DNA of 64,000 nucleotides from Prorocentrum cordatum. Taxonomy: Eukaryota > Sar > Dinophyceae > Prorocentrales > Prorocentraceae. Positions 52,216 through 62,990 of this stretch are shown piece after piece (positions within the stretch are counted from its first letter, which is position 1; every line of letters begins with the position of its first letter). Both the position numbers and the translations under genes were made by a program. The stretch spans positions 47,501 through 111,500 of the forward strand of contig CAUYUJ010014205.1 in assembly GCA_963575745.1 (NCBI GenBank), read 5' to 3'. The notes beneath the pieces are model-generated. The model made no database searches. It saw only the letters and a program-made list of their open reading frames with translations, and was not told the origin of the DNA.

Positions 52216-52584
52216 TCCCTCCTCATCTTTGACGTTGCGCAAACTTAGGGATGCAGCCTGGAGCTTTACTGGACGTGTGAAAAAAGCGTACGCTGGCTAA
52301 GCGGAGCGGAAAACAAAGTCAACTTGGTTAGCACAGCAGACAAGGACAGGCCATTAGAAAAGAAGAGGGGCCCCAAGGGCTCAGAGTACACGCCAGAGAA
52401 AGGCGGTATGCAGGAGGAGGGACCGAACGGATGAGATCCTTAGTCGCAAAAGCTCATGATAAAGCAAGGATGCACCGAACGAGGGAGAGGACGAACTACG
52501 CGTGTACAGTAGCAGGCCTATGAACAGTGAGATGGTGCGCAGAATAAGTTCATCGCCGAAGTCCCCTCAACCAATACTGATACA

Positions 52585-52910
52585 CTAAACCCCCACCCGA
52601 GCACCATCATAGCAAGTCCTTGCGTGCAATCAAGGATAAAAATGACAAGGGTGAACATGACAAATTCTGGCAGGCGACGGGTGTAGCTAGGCCAGCTTAT
52701 CGTGATTCCACCTCCCCCCCACCTCCATTTGAGCCTCTAACCCCCTTCCCGAACACCACCATAGTAAGTAAAGGCGTGTAATCACTGAATAAACACATGA
52801 TAATATCTGAGAGGCGACGGGTATAGCAGCTATGACGAGAGAAGCTGGTGTGGCGATTGTACACTGGCGGGCTGGCGCGTAACTAGGCTGGCCTATCGTG
52901 ATGGAGCGTG
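52585..52910. repeat. Diverged ~140-bp direct repeat
   Basis: CCCCCACCCGAGCACCATCA...GGCGACGGGTGTAGC...GGCCAGCTTATCGTGAT (52590-52705) recurs as CCCCCTTCCCGAACACCACC...GGCGACGGGTATAGC...GGCTGGCCTATCGTGAT (52739-52903), with extra sequence inserted in the second copy. Confidence 0.75.
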
Positions 52911-53884
52911 GGCGAATGCGTATGGCTTGAGAGCGAGCGCCTGGCGAAGACCAAAACGGCGATAATTGTCAGTACTGTTTCTTCACCCACCCATCCGTGC
53001 CCCCAGTTATGCTTCTGTCGGCTAAACAGTTGTGCAGAGAAGTCTAGCGCGTGCGAAGTGGCTTGCCTAGGTAGCGCTGTGTACTAAGAACCAGCATGGC
53101 GGTAGTAAGCTGGTCTGGTTAAATGGCCAAGGCATGTGCCGGTGAGGCTTTGAGAGTTGGTCGTCCGAGCAGGCAGAGGAACGGAGGTAGAGTGGAGTGC
53201 AGGATGACCGAGGCTAAAGCTGCAACATTAACAGTAAAGAGGGTACACGCGTGGCGGCAATTCTCGGGCTGCTACCCAGGGTTTTCATCTCCACCCCAGT
53301 CCTCCAGGGCCTCGGGACCCCCATGCTGTTTTGAAATTATTTTCGGGTTTAGCACGGACCCTGGGTACCATAGGTTGGAACAGTGTACTTGGTTGGCCTG
53401 TGCTCTGGCGATGCCAGTGGCAGCACGTGGGGCTGCTACTTATGTCGGTTAAATCGGGGGGCATTCTTTTGTATCCAGGGGGGCTTAAACGGTAGAGTAC
53501 ACAATCGGCTGAAAAAGTTCTGGCAGCATCAATAAGCAAAGTGCGTTTGAGCAGAGCAAATTCATTGTGAGCAGCGTAGGGTGCCCGAGGCCCCCCCTCC
53601 CAACTCAGATTCCCTACCGCAATCAAGAAACTAATCATCAAGGATGGGGCAACAGTAGTCACAGAGATGGCGACAGGCAGAAACAGCGTCCCTGGACAGC
53701 CCATCAGCAGGCAGAACGACCCAGAATAGGGAGGGGGGAGCAGGTGCAGTGCCGAGCCAAGGCCAGAGAAGCACGTGCGCCTGGTGTCCGCAAGCGGACA
53801 CCAGGCCCCACATATCCCCCAAGGCCCTAGCAGGAAATCACATCGGAGGGGGGAGGAGAGGTCAGAGGCCCAGAGCATCACAAG
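52911..53884. other. Unassigned intronic sequence
   Basis: Balanced base composition. The longest frame (minus 53285-53881, 198 codons) shows no motif. GGTGTCCGCAAGCGGACACC at 53779-53798 is a 20-bp perfect palindrome. Confidence 0.4.
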
Positions 53885-54990
53885 TTAGAAGCAAGAGAAA
53901 TATGAGATACGAATCACTTGAGTGACCAGGATGCCAGCAACTGTGCGATTAGGGGGGGAGAGGCCGCTCAGTAATCCGTGTTCTGTTAGTCCTTGTAGTT
54001 CTGGCGGTGGCTGATGTGGAGGTTGCGTGGTCCTAGACAGCTCCCAGTAGCCCTTGTCAGTTGTGATGCGGTACCCAGTGCACATGAGGTTCATGTGATG
54101 GGAGATGTGAGGTCGTGGATCCAAACATCCCATTTTGCGCCGGTAGTGTGCCTCTTGTATGCTGTCGCATGGATAGTCTGTGTGTGGGAACTTGTTCTAC
54201 CCCCAGTAGTCTCCACCGTCTGTCTGTCTGGTGGGGAACCTTGGCTTAGGTGTTGGTGGTGCTTTGTGCTCTGGCACTGGAAACTTGGGCGTGAGCATAA
54301 TCGGTGCTGCCAATGCCGTGGTAATTTCCAGTCGCTGCCAGAGTTCTGCATTCGCGCATGTTGCATTGTCGTATTTATTCAAAGCATTGTTGGAATTATT
54401 GCTGGTGGTGCCGTATAGTGACTAGGCATTGCATGAATATCTATCTGATCGGTGGCGTCTTCGACATAGTCTGTTTCGATGTGATCCGTGTGTTGGGGTA
54501 TCGGTGTTGAGCCTGTCTGACCGTCTGGTAAATGGATCGGTGGTGCTTTTGGTCGGAAGCAGATTTTCAGGGTATCTGTGGTACTAGCTTTGATGCTGGT
54601 ATTTCGGTGAGCCATTTTTGTGCCGTTGTTGCTTCGGGAGGTGGGCAGATCACGGGGATCTTGAGTCTTGGTGGGGGTGGGTGGATCGGGCTGCGAATCA
54701 CTCGGGCGGTATTGGGCTGCTGCGTGGTATGTGTTTTTATGTATGTTGGTTATTGGGCAGGCGTGGTAGTAGCTTGCTGTTGTGTAGCAGGGTCTACCTG
54801 TCGTGTTGGTTGTGGTGAGTCTTCCGAAAGGTGGTCGCTGCTTGTGGAGCTTGAGGCAGATGTGGGGAGGTTGTGGTCATTGTGCAGCGTGTCGATTGGG
54901 TTGCATATTTGCTGTAAGAGCCGTGTTGTGTCTTGTATGCGTATTGCCCAGTCGTATTGAATTTCTTCGTCGTATTCTCGGCATGAGTGG
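53885..54990 (-). pseudogene. Unidentified broken minus-strand frame in A+T-balanced DNA
   Basis: Frames 54197-54382 and 53885-54133 are in the same register and separated by a single TAG, with coherent residues between them (NKFPHTDYPCDSIQEAHYRR). They read LEITTALAAPIMLTPKFPVP and HHMNLMCTGYRITTDKGYWE. A third frame (54379-54615) with KASTTDTLKICFRPKAPPIH lies upstream in another register, and Thr/Pro/Asn-rich residues extend to about 54990. The plus strand is T/G-rich, unlike other introns here. Family unknown. It resembles the 12110-13420 island in composition, but I found no sequence match between them. Confidence 0.3.
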
Positions 54991-56150
54991 AGTCATTGTG
55001 ATACCGTGATGATGGTTTGCTTGATTGTGTCGTTCATTGTTCTTGTAAGTGCGCTGATCATGGAGGTGGGGTGTTTGTTAGTGAGGTTGACTGCTAATCT
55101 AAAGTTCTCGTGGTACAAGTAGCGCGTCGCAAGGTCTTGTATGCTTCGACCAGGCAGTAGTCGTGGTTGATCGTCTGGTCGTGGTCGCCGTGGAGAAAGG
55201 TGTGTGTCTGCCGGCTTGGCGTCCTTGAGTATGAAGTATGTAATCGTCTTGGTGGGTGGGAGCTTGAACGTTGAGAGTCGCGTCGCGCATGGGTCAGGCT
55301 CGAGTGGTGGATGCGGTATGGCGTGCTGGTGATTGTTGCTGATGAAATACTCGCCTCCTCCTCCTCCTCCTCCCTCATCTCCCTCATCTCCCTCCTCTTC
55401 TTGCCTTTCCCTTTCTTATCTTCCATCCCCTTCCTCCACCCCTCCTTGTCTTCCTCCTTTTCCTCGTCGCTGAATTGGACCAAAACACGCATGTCTTGTT
55501 ATACTGGCCGCGTGTAGCTTTTGCAAGCATGTGTTCACATGTTCCGCACAAGCATGCAGGTACTTATCCTCCCTCCTTTCCCCTTCTTCCCTCGTATCAG
55601 GAGGGGGACCGCGGTAAGCCCAGGATGCATCATCGACGCTGCAGCACACCCTGCCGAACCAAATTCATCCTCGGGATCCCCTGCAAGCAGTTCATGTCAT
55701 TACAAAGAGCACCATCTGAGGAGATACATTGCGAGAGCACCATTTTGAATAATGAGCCTGTTGCCATCCTTGTAACAGTTGTGCGTGTTGTGTTTGGGGG
55801 TCATACAACTGGTGTGCGTTTCAGGTAAGACCCTTGTTTTGAAAAGGATTCAATGACTAACAACTAACATGCTCTTGCTATGAATGAGTCCGACGAGTGT
55901 GCACGGCGTTACAGTGAGAGCCACGTTTTGAAGTCGATTCGCCCTCGAACCGTGAAGCTGCTGGAACAACAGTTCCAGGATCATAGCCGATAGGGAAGTC
56001 TCAAGCGAAACCCTGGACCACCATAGTGACACGTTTGACGAGGAAAAAAGATCTTTGTGCAAGGACGAGGGCTGGAGGAGGGGGAGGGTGAGAAGGGGGG
56101 ATCGGAGGCAGACGACGAAGATGAGGAGGGGAGGGAGAGAAGGAGGGGGA
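54991..56150. other. Unassigned intronic sequence
   Basis: Contains CTCCTCCTCC at 55350-55376 and no supported gene. Short plus frames near 55475-55828 lack motifs. Confidence 0.35.
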
Positions 56151-56265
56151 TTGGGAGGAGGAGGAGGAGGAGGAGGAGGAGGATCATCGTTCCCTCGCTC
56201 CTTCCTTTTTCCTCCTTCCCTGGAGCGAGGGCAGGGCGCAGGGAAGGGTTTGTGGCTCCAGCCAG

Positions 56266-56286
56266 GTGCGTCCACGACACGCGGAG
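56266..56286 (+). CDS. Antizyme-like gene copy 2, micro-exon
   Basis: Twenty-one bases encode (R)CVHDTR(R), matching CVHDVRR of copy 1. The exon ends CGGAG and the next bases GCCGAC form a GC donor. Resuming at 56585 gives CGG AGG CGG ATC TTC, which matches copy 1 CGG AGG CGG GTG TTC. Such a short exon is inferred only from the paralogue. Confidence 0.5.
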
Positions 56287-56584
56287 GCCGACTCGCGACA
56301 CAGAGGGCCCCTACCCAACCCCAGTTGCTTGGCAAACGGTGATGGCGTGGCAGCACCTACGCCTAGGAGGGGGGGGGAGGAAGAGGAGGAGAAGGAGGAG
56401 GAGGAGGACGGATGGATGGCAAGTTCTGCTCCCGCCCCGGATCCTGACCCTCGGACGTCCCCGGACGTCCCCGGAGGCCCGACACTTCCCCCTCGAGTCG
56501 GAGGGCCTCGACCCTCGAGGGTCGGGGGCAAAATTCGGCAGGGATGGAGGGCAGGAGGGCGGGCCCAATCCTGCCGGGCGCAAG
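56287..56584 (+). other. Inferred 298-bp GC-AG intron of copy 2
   Basis: Starts GCCGAC and ends GCGCAAG. AGGC is present at both junctions. Internal (GGA)n at 56370-56413 and GACGTCCCCGGACGTCCCCGG at 56454-56474. Confidence 0.5.
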
Positions 56585-56640
56585 GCGGATCTTCTACGCG
56601 AAGTTCGGGGCCAGCCGCGGAGAGGCCGACGGCGACGGAG
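56585..56640 (+). CDS. Antizyme-like gene copy 2, FYAKF exon
   Basis: Encodes (R)RIFYAKFGASRGEADGDG, aligned with RVFYAKFEARNTEPDARG of copy 1. Similarity ends near 56640; the exact donor is unresolved. The following 1.4 kb is repeat-rich and absent from copy 1. Confidence 0.5.
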
Positions 56641-58036
56641 CAGGCCCTGCTCAGCGACGTCGTCGTCGTCGCCGCCGTCGTCGCCACGGCCCAGCGCGGC
56701 TGAGCTGGCCGTGGCGGCGCAGTGAGTTCCGAGCAGATCTCGTCCTGAAGGGGGAACGTCAGCTTAGCCAGGCTCGGTGATCCTGCATCGAGGACCCAGT
56801 AATTCTCCGAGGTTCGAGGTTCGAGCATCGATGTCGTCGTCCTCTTCGTCGTCTTGGCCGCCGCCATCGCCGCCACCGCCGCCGTCGGCGTCAGCGTCGT
56901 CGTCGTCCTCGTCCTCGTAGTCGCCGTCGTCGTCGTCTTCGTCGTCACCGTCGCTGTAGTCGTCGTCACAACCGTTCTCGCCCTCGTCCTCGTGCTCGTC
57001 CTCGTCGTCGTCAGGACAATCCGTTCAGAATCGGTCATCCGACCCCTCCCGCGGTCCAGGCCTGGCCGGTTGTTCGAGCTGCGTCCAGCCGGGGCGACGA
57101 AATTATCCAGGAGCCAAACATTTCCGATACGATGACCGTCATCGTCGTCGTTTTGGTCGTGGTCGTCGTCTTCGTCGCCGTTCTCGTCGTCGTCGTGGCG
57201 CGCAGAGGTCTCCATAGGTCCATAGGTCCTCTGAGGCCTGCGGAGGCTCAACATAACAGCGAGAAGCTCCCAATGATTTCGATGCATGTCGTCATCTTCG
57301 TCGTCGTCGTGGTGGTGGTCGTCGTCGCGCAGGTACCCGCAACTCCGACGCATTGATTTTTTCAACCCATTGACCCCAGAGGTCTCGACCCATCCAACGC
57401 TGATTTTTGTTGGTCCCCGACCCATGTTGGATGGTCCCAGAGCCCAAAAACGGCCCCCAGACGCCATCAATGGAAAATCCTGCGCATTGAAACAGATCAC
57501 GGCCCAGGAAGTATGGGGAGCCGACGCTCAGGTATGCAGAGGCCTCTGGAGGGTTCCAGATGCCCAGAAAGGGTCAGAAGCGTAAAAGAAAACAACAACA
57601 TATCCACGTCGTCGTCGTCGTCGCTGTCGCCGTCGCCGTCGTCCGACCAACATGCGCTCAAAAACAGTCGCCCAGACCCTCCTGGGGCCCCTCCTGGCAG
57701 GTGTTTTCGAGCCGCGTCCGGGCGCGCGCGACGACCCGCCACGACGACGTCGATGTCGGCAGCGTCGGCGGAGATCGCCGCAGGTCTCCAGAGGTCCCTG
57801 CAGGGCCTCCTGAGGTCCCTGCGGGGTCTCCGTGGGTATCCGAGGGCCTCCAGAAGCCTCCAAAAAGTCCTGGCGCCCCAGTGGCCAGGGGCATCCAAAA
57901 TCCTGTTTCTTTTGGATCCTCGCCGCAGTCGTCGTCGTCGTCGTTGTCGTCGTCGTCGTCGTCCTCCTCCTCCTCCTCCTCCTCCTCCTCCTCCTCCTCC
58001 TCCTCCTCCTCCTCCTCCTCGTCACCGCACACGGAG
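56641..58036 (+). other. Inferred third intron of copy 2, triplet-repeat-rich
   Basis: GTC/CGT triplet tracts dominate 56820-57020, 57120-57200, 57290-57330 and 57600-57640, with (CTC)n at 57960-58022. CTCCAGAGGTCCCTGCAGGG words lie at 57780-57850. It ends CACGGAG|GCGACACG. Confidence 0.5.
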
Positions 58037-58185
58037 GCGACACGGAGCGCGCCACTAAGGGCGCGATCACCACGCTGCTCGACGTCGCCGAGGGCTGCAG
58101 GGCGCGCAAGATCACCATCGGCCTCGGCCCCGAGGACGCGGGCTCGGCGGAGCTCGTGTGCTCGCTCCTCTACCTGGGATTCCAG
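58037..58185 (+). CDS. Antizyme-like gene copy 2, core exon
   Basis: Reads DTERATKGAITTLLDVAEGC, then RKITIGLGPEDAGSAELVC and SLLYLGFQ. It is almost identical to copy 1 with mainly synonymous differences, so purifying selection has acted. It ends TTCCAG at 58185 with GC following, the same boundary as copy 1. The antizyme-type (T)LLxxAE and LGF positions are conserved. Sequence after the boundary is unrelated to copy 1, supporting an exon end. Confidence 0.6.
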
Positions 58186-59185
58186 GCGCAGCCCTCAGAT
58201 CGACGATCCAGTTCTTGTCCTCAGGTTCGGCCTCTGGGAGGCCGTTTCGAGCCCCGGGATCGTCAGACACCGATTTGATGTGAGAAGCCAGCCAGGATGA
58301 TCCAAGAATCGATGGTGACTGGACTTCGGAGCCCGAGGGTCGACGTGCAAAGCGTTCGGACGTTCCTGGCCCCCTCGGGACCTCCTCGTCGCCACGGCTG
58401 GGTCCGCCTCGAGGTCCTCGTCGGAACGCGCTTCGGGACGGGCCCGGGGGGGCCATCGCTGAGGCGGGCGGCCCAGACCGCCGACACCGCAAAAAGTCGC
58501 TGTGGCCGTCTGTGCCTTCCTCGTGCCGCCCTGGGACCGTCCGAAAAGGAGGAAATGGCCCGGGGGTGACAGGCAGGTCCCACGGGCGGACGGCAGCGGG
58601 AGAGGGGCGACCGACGGGAGGCCGAGAGGCGCCCTCCTGGGACGCGGGGTGGCCCTCCGGGGCCACCCGAGGGCGTCTAATGGGAGTGTGGTCTGCCCCC
58701 CCCCCCCCGTCGACTGCGTCCTTGCTAACGGCTCCCGAGGCTTCTGGAGGCCTCCAGAAGCTCCACAAGGGGCCCGAGAGACGGCATCGATTGTCCAATG
58801 CCCTACCCCCTCGAACCTCCCCGAACCACCTCGACTCCTCGGAGGAGGAGGTGGGCGGGAGGAGGGGCACTGATGCAGGCGGGCGGGGGCGGAGGTCGTC
58901 GACCGCCGCATGGAGCCCCAAGGGGGCACAGCTTGGGGTGCAAGCCAGGCCTCTGCTTACATCAAGCTGTTCGAGCCGCATCCTTCCTCAGATCTGGCGT
59001 CGTCAATTACTCACTGCGTGGAGCTCCCCATATGTGCATCTACTCGCATGGACCTGTCCGCCGTGAATGTCTATGCGCAAGAGCTTTCGAATATAAACGG
59101 GCTTCAGTTGTGGCGGTCTGGTCATGAATCTAACTGCGAATGAATTGGAGTGTGAATGAGCCTCAGTAGTACGAGCGCGTCTCTG
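58186..59185. other. Unassigned sequence, probable intron
   Basis: GC-rich with CTCCAGAAGCC and GGCCTCCAG words. A run of 12 C at 58698-58709. No later antizyme exon was found. Confidence 0.35.
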
Positions 59186-59189
59186 CGCA

Positions 59190-59285
59190 TGAGCCTGGGG
59201 CCTCCTGGGGCCTCCTGAAACCTACTGGGGCTTCCTGGGGCCTCCAGGAGCCTCTTGGGGCCTCCTGGGACCTCCCAGGGAGGCT
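59190..59285. repeat. CCTGGGGCCTCC minisatellite, first block
   Basis: GGGGCCTCCTGGGGCCTCC words over 95 bp. A second block lies at 59570-59760. Confidence 0.85.
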
Positions 59286-59570
59286 TCGTGCCCCAGGAGA
59301 GGCCCAATCTATAGCAACCAACGTACATAAAAACATTGCGGATCGGAGCCACAGGAGAAGGGCAATCTATAGGAACACACGTAAAGCACCAAGGACTCGT
59401 GCCCCAGGAGAGGCCCAACATATAGGAACATAAGTAAAACATTTAGGATTGTGTTCACAGGAGAAGGACAATCTATAGAAACATACGTATAACGTCAAGG
59501 ATTCGTGCTCCAGGTGAGGCCAAATCTATAGGAGCATACGTAAAACACATGGGATTGGAGCCATTCCTGT
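59286..59570. repeat. ~60-bp tandem repeat
   Basis: About five units contain CCCCAGGAGAGGCCCAATC or CACAGGAGAAGGGCAATC, then TATAGGAACATACGTAAAAC and RAGGATT. Confidence 0.85.
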
Positions 59571-59765
59571 TGCCTTCTGAGGCCTCCTGCTCCTGGGGCC
59601 TCTCGGGGCCTCCTGTTGCCTTCGGAAGTCTCCTGGCGCTTCCTGGGGCCTCCTGGGGCCTCCTGTGGCTTCCTGAGGCCTCCTGGAGCTTCCTGGGGCC
59701 TCCTGGAGCCTCTTGGGACATCTTGTGGCCTCTTGAGTCTTTCTGTGGCCTCCTGATCCCACGAG
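59571..59765. repeat. CCTGGGGCCTCC minisatellite, second block
   Basis: GCCTCCTGGGGCCTCC and GCTTCCTGGGGCC words. Confidence 0.85.
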
Positions 59766-59784
59766 TCTGGCCACCAAAACAGGC

Positions 59785-60205
59785 AAACCGAACGAGACAT
59801 CCTCAAAATCTGGCCCACCTGGGGGTGAACATGAGCGTCTCGCTCGAGACATGCTTCAAATCTGCTCCGAAAGCGAAAGATGTTGGGACAGAAAACAAGC
59901 AAACCGCTTGAGACATTCCTACCAAACGGCCGCGAACGGGACCGTGTCATACCCCTCGGCGGCCCCCTTTAGGAGCGTGAAACTGAGCGCCTCGCTCGAG
60001 ACATCCTCCAAATCTGCTCCGAAAGCGAAGGATGTTGGGACAGAAAACAAGCAAACCGCTTGAGACATCCCCACAAAACGGCCGCGAACGGGACCGTGTC
60101 ATACCCCTCGGCGGCTCCCCTTAGGGGCGTGAAAATGAGCGCCTCGCTCGAGACATCCTCCAAATCTGTTCCGAAAGCGAAGGATGTTGGGACAGAAAAT
60201 TACTC
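59785..60205. repeat. ~155-bp tandem repeat with paired CTYGAGACATYCYC motifs
   Basis: Units contain GCGCCTCGCTCGAGACATCC, then AAATCTGCTCCGAAAGCGAA, GATGTTGGGACAGAAAACAA, then AACCGCTTGAGACATCC and CGGCCGCGAACGGGACCG, ending CCCCTCGGCGGC. About two and a half copies lie here; related arrays are at 61170-61745 and 61960-62225. Confidence 0.9.
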
Positions 60206-60349
60206 GACGCGGGGCTCCCCATATGTGCATCTCATTCTCTTGGTACGTCTTTCTCTTGATATCTGTCAATGAGCGCCTGTGTGCGAAGGCGAACCGCTCG
60301 CTCGAGATATTCCCACAGTCTGCAAGCATGAGTGCGACCAATAGCAAAT

Positions 60350-60870
60350 CTGAGAACGACTGATTCTGAGTGTGAGTTAATCTGGGTGCGATTGAGCCTG
60401 GGTTTGAGTGGGTATGCGTGTGAGTAAATATGAGCGCGAGTGCGTCTGTGTGCGAGTGGGTCTGAGTATGGACGAATCTGAGTGTGAGCCAGTCTGTGAT
60501 TGAGCGGATCGTAGCATGATGAGTCTGAGCATGAGTGAGTCTGGGCTTGAGTGGGTCTGAGTGTGAGAAAAAGTGTGTGTTAATGAATATGAGTGCGAGT
60601 GAGCCGAGTGCGATTGGGTATGGATGTGAGGCAGTCTGAGTGTGAGTCGGTCTGCGTTTGAGCGGACCGAAGGATGATGAGTCTGAGCAGGAGCGAGTCT
60701 GAGTATGAGTGGTTCTGAGCGTGAGTCTGAGTGTGAGTAAGTTTAAGTATGGACATGAGCGAGCCTAAGTGCGAGTGAGCCTGCGTGTGACTGAGTCTGA
60801 GTATGAGTGAGTATGAATGCAGAAGAGTGAAGGAGAGCGGAGAGCGAAGGAGAGTGAGGCGGACGCGTTT
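60350..60870. repeat. GAGTCTGAGTRTGAGT minisatellite
   Basis: Irregular 6-12-bp words (TGAGTCTGAG, TGAGTATGAG, GTGCGAGTG) for about 500 bp. Smaller blocks at 61750-61885 and 62230-62390 belong to the same family. Confidence 0.9.
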
Positions 60871-60934
60871 GAGTAAAACCTAAAGCTTTGGAACATCGAA
60901 CCTCGATCGTCTGGCCCTGGCTACTCGAGTTGCC

Positions 60935-61165
60935 CACGTCCTCCTCCTCCTCCTCCTCCTCCTCCTCCTCCTCCTCCTCCTCATCATCATCATCATCAGC
61001 ATCCCCTTCCTGCTTCTGCTCCTACCGTGTTCATGCTGTCCTCCTTCTCCTCCTCCTCCTCCTCCTCCTCCTCCTCGTCCTCTTCCTTCTCCTCCTCCTC
61101 GCTTCCTCCTTCTCTTCCTCCTCCTCCTCCTCCTCCTCCTCCTCCTCCTCCTCCTCCTCCTCCTT
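60935..61165. repeat. (CTC)n microsatellites
   Basis: Pure CTC runs at 60939-60980, 61047-61076 and 61118-61163 separated by CATCATCATC and CTTCC words. Confidence 0.95.
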
Positions 61166-61169
61166 GGGA

Positions 61170-61750
61170 GTGCTGAAACCAGCAAATCGCCTGAGACATC
61201 CTCCCAAAACTGCTCCGAAAACGACAGATGCCCAGCATCATAACAGCCAAACCGCCTCAAACATCCCCGCAAACTGGGCGCGAACGTCCTCCAAATCTGC
61301 TCCGAAAGCGAAACATGTTGGGAGAGAAAATGGCCAAACCGCTTGAGACATCCCCAGAAAATCCCGCGAAAGGGGCCGAGTGAGATACCCCCCGCCGCCC
61401 CCCTTATTGAAACCAGCGAATCGCCTGAGACATCCTCCAGATCTGCTCCGAAAGCGAAACATGTTGGAAGAGAAAATGGCCAAACCGCCTGAGACATCCC
61501 CACAAAATCCCGCGAAAGGGGCCGAGTGCAACACCCCCCCGCCGCCCCCCTTAGAGTGCTGAAACCAGCGAATCGCCTGAGACATCCTCCAAATCTGCTC
61601 CGAAAGCGAAACATGTTGGAAGAGAAAATGGCCAAACCGCCTGAGACATCCCCACAAAATCCCGCGAAAGGGGCCGAGTGCAACACCCCCCCGCCGCTCC
61701 CCTTAAGAGTGCTGAAGCCACAGAATCGCCTGAGACATCCTCAACATCAG
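61170..61750. repeat. ~150-bp tandem repeat, GCCTGAGACATCC variant
   Basis: Three to four units share GAAACCAGCGAATCGCCTGA, CTCCGAAAGCGAAACATGTT, AGAGAAAATGGCCAAACCGC and AATCCCGCGAAAGGGGCCG, ending in CCCCCGCCGCCCCCCTTA. Confidence 0.9.
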
Positions 61751-61919
61751 TGTGTGTGAGTCATCCGATGAGTGGACCTGAGTGAGTGTAGTGAATGTAT
61801 GAGTACAAGTACGAGTGAGTCTGAGTGATGAGTGAGTCTGAGTGATGAGTGAGTCTGAGTGATGAGTGAGTCGGAGAGATGAGTTGAAGTGGTGTTCTGT
61901 TCTCTCTCTGTTCCTCCGG

Positions 61920-62225
61920 CGCGGTCCGCCAATAACAAGAACCCCATACTTAGGATATGGGGAACAAGCAAATCGCTTGAGACATTCCTACCAAACGGCC
62001 GCGAACGGGACCGTGTCATACCCCTCGGCGGCTCCCCTTAGGGGCGTGAAAATGAGCGCCTCGCGCGAGACATCCTCCAAATCTGCTTCGACAACGAAAG
62101 ATGCTGGGACAGAAAACAGGCAAACCGCTTGAGACATCCCCACAAAACGGCCGCGAACGGGACCGTGTCATACCCCTCGGCGGCTCCCCTTAGGGGTGCT
62201 GAAACCAGCGCCAAGCCTGAGACAT
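61920..62225. repeat. Third array of the ~155-bp repeat
   Basis: Two units as at 59785. It is preceded by ATAACAAGAACCCCATACTT and AGGATATGGGG (61923-61962), which recurs at 62448-62482. Confidence 0.85.
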
Positions 62226-62430
62226 CCTCACAATCTGCTGTGTGTAGAGTAAGTCTGAGTATGAGTAGGTCTGAATATGAGTAGGTCTGAGTATGAGTAT
62301 GCCTGAGTATGAGTAGGTCTGAGTATGAGTAGGTCTGAGTATGAGCAAGTCTGTGTATGAGTAAGTCTGTGTATGAGTAAGTCTGGGTATGAGGAGGAGG
62401 AGGGAGGAGGAGGGAGGAGGAGAGGAAGGA
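62226..62430. repeat. GAGTATGAGTAGGTCT minisatellite and (GGA)n
   Basis: 12-bp GAGTAGGTCTGA units followed by GGAGGAGGGAGGAGG at 62392-62424. Confidence 0.9.
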
Positions 62431-62479
62431 GTAGGAGGCGTCCAAGTGATAACAAGAACCCCATCTTAGGATATGGGGA

Positions 62480-62990
62480 ACAAATATAGAGAGGGCCAGT
62501 TTTCGCCGTTGGGAGCGTCTTGAGGCCCATTTCGGCGCCTGGGAACGTCAACGGAACACGAGGCGGGATGAAACACCCGCACCGGGGAGGTCGGCGAAGA
62601 GAGTCATCTACAGTCCAGGCGATGAAACATACACCATTCTGGCAGGAGGGGCCCTGGTTGTCGGGCCGTCCCTCAGGTCTCGGTCGGGGAATCTTTTCAT
62701 GGCTGAGGCTCGCTGGGTCCAGAGGAGCCCCTTCGTGGGCGATTCATCGCTCCTCATGGTAGCACGATGATTGTAGAGCTGCAGATAAGGAGGCGTGCAG
62801 CCAGGCTTCCGTATACCGTACTTTCGAGCCGCGTGCCCCGTGGTGTCCGTTCGAGTTGCCAGTTCGAAACATAGTTTGGCCCAGGGCTTATGCATGTAGC
62901 TGCAAGAACTTCGGGGAAGGCGGCTTGATTCTGACTCCAGAAGAACCCTGGTTCGGAAACGTGACAAAAGCACGTTCTGTGGACGCTTGG
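62480..62990. other. Unassigned sequence
   Basis: No repeat or gene recognised. The longest frame (minus 62608-63258) has no motif and runs into poly-Pro/Gly tracts. Confidence 0.4.

Larger units (their letters stand above)
51871..56265 (+). other. Inferred 4.4-kb GT-AG intron of copy 2
   Basis: Starts GTGCGG and ends GCCAG before GTGCGTCC, so AGGTGCG occurs at both junctions as a direct repeat. It contains pyrimidine tracts (51890-52210), a duplicated segment (52590-52905) and a decayed minus-strand frame (53885-54990). Copy 1 has no intron here. Confidence 0.5.
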
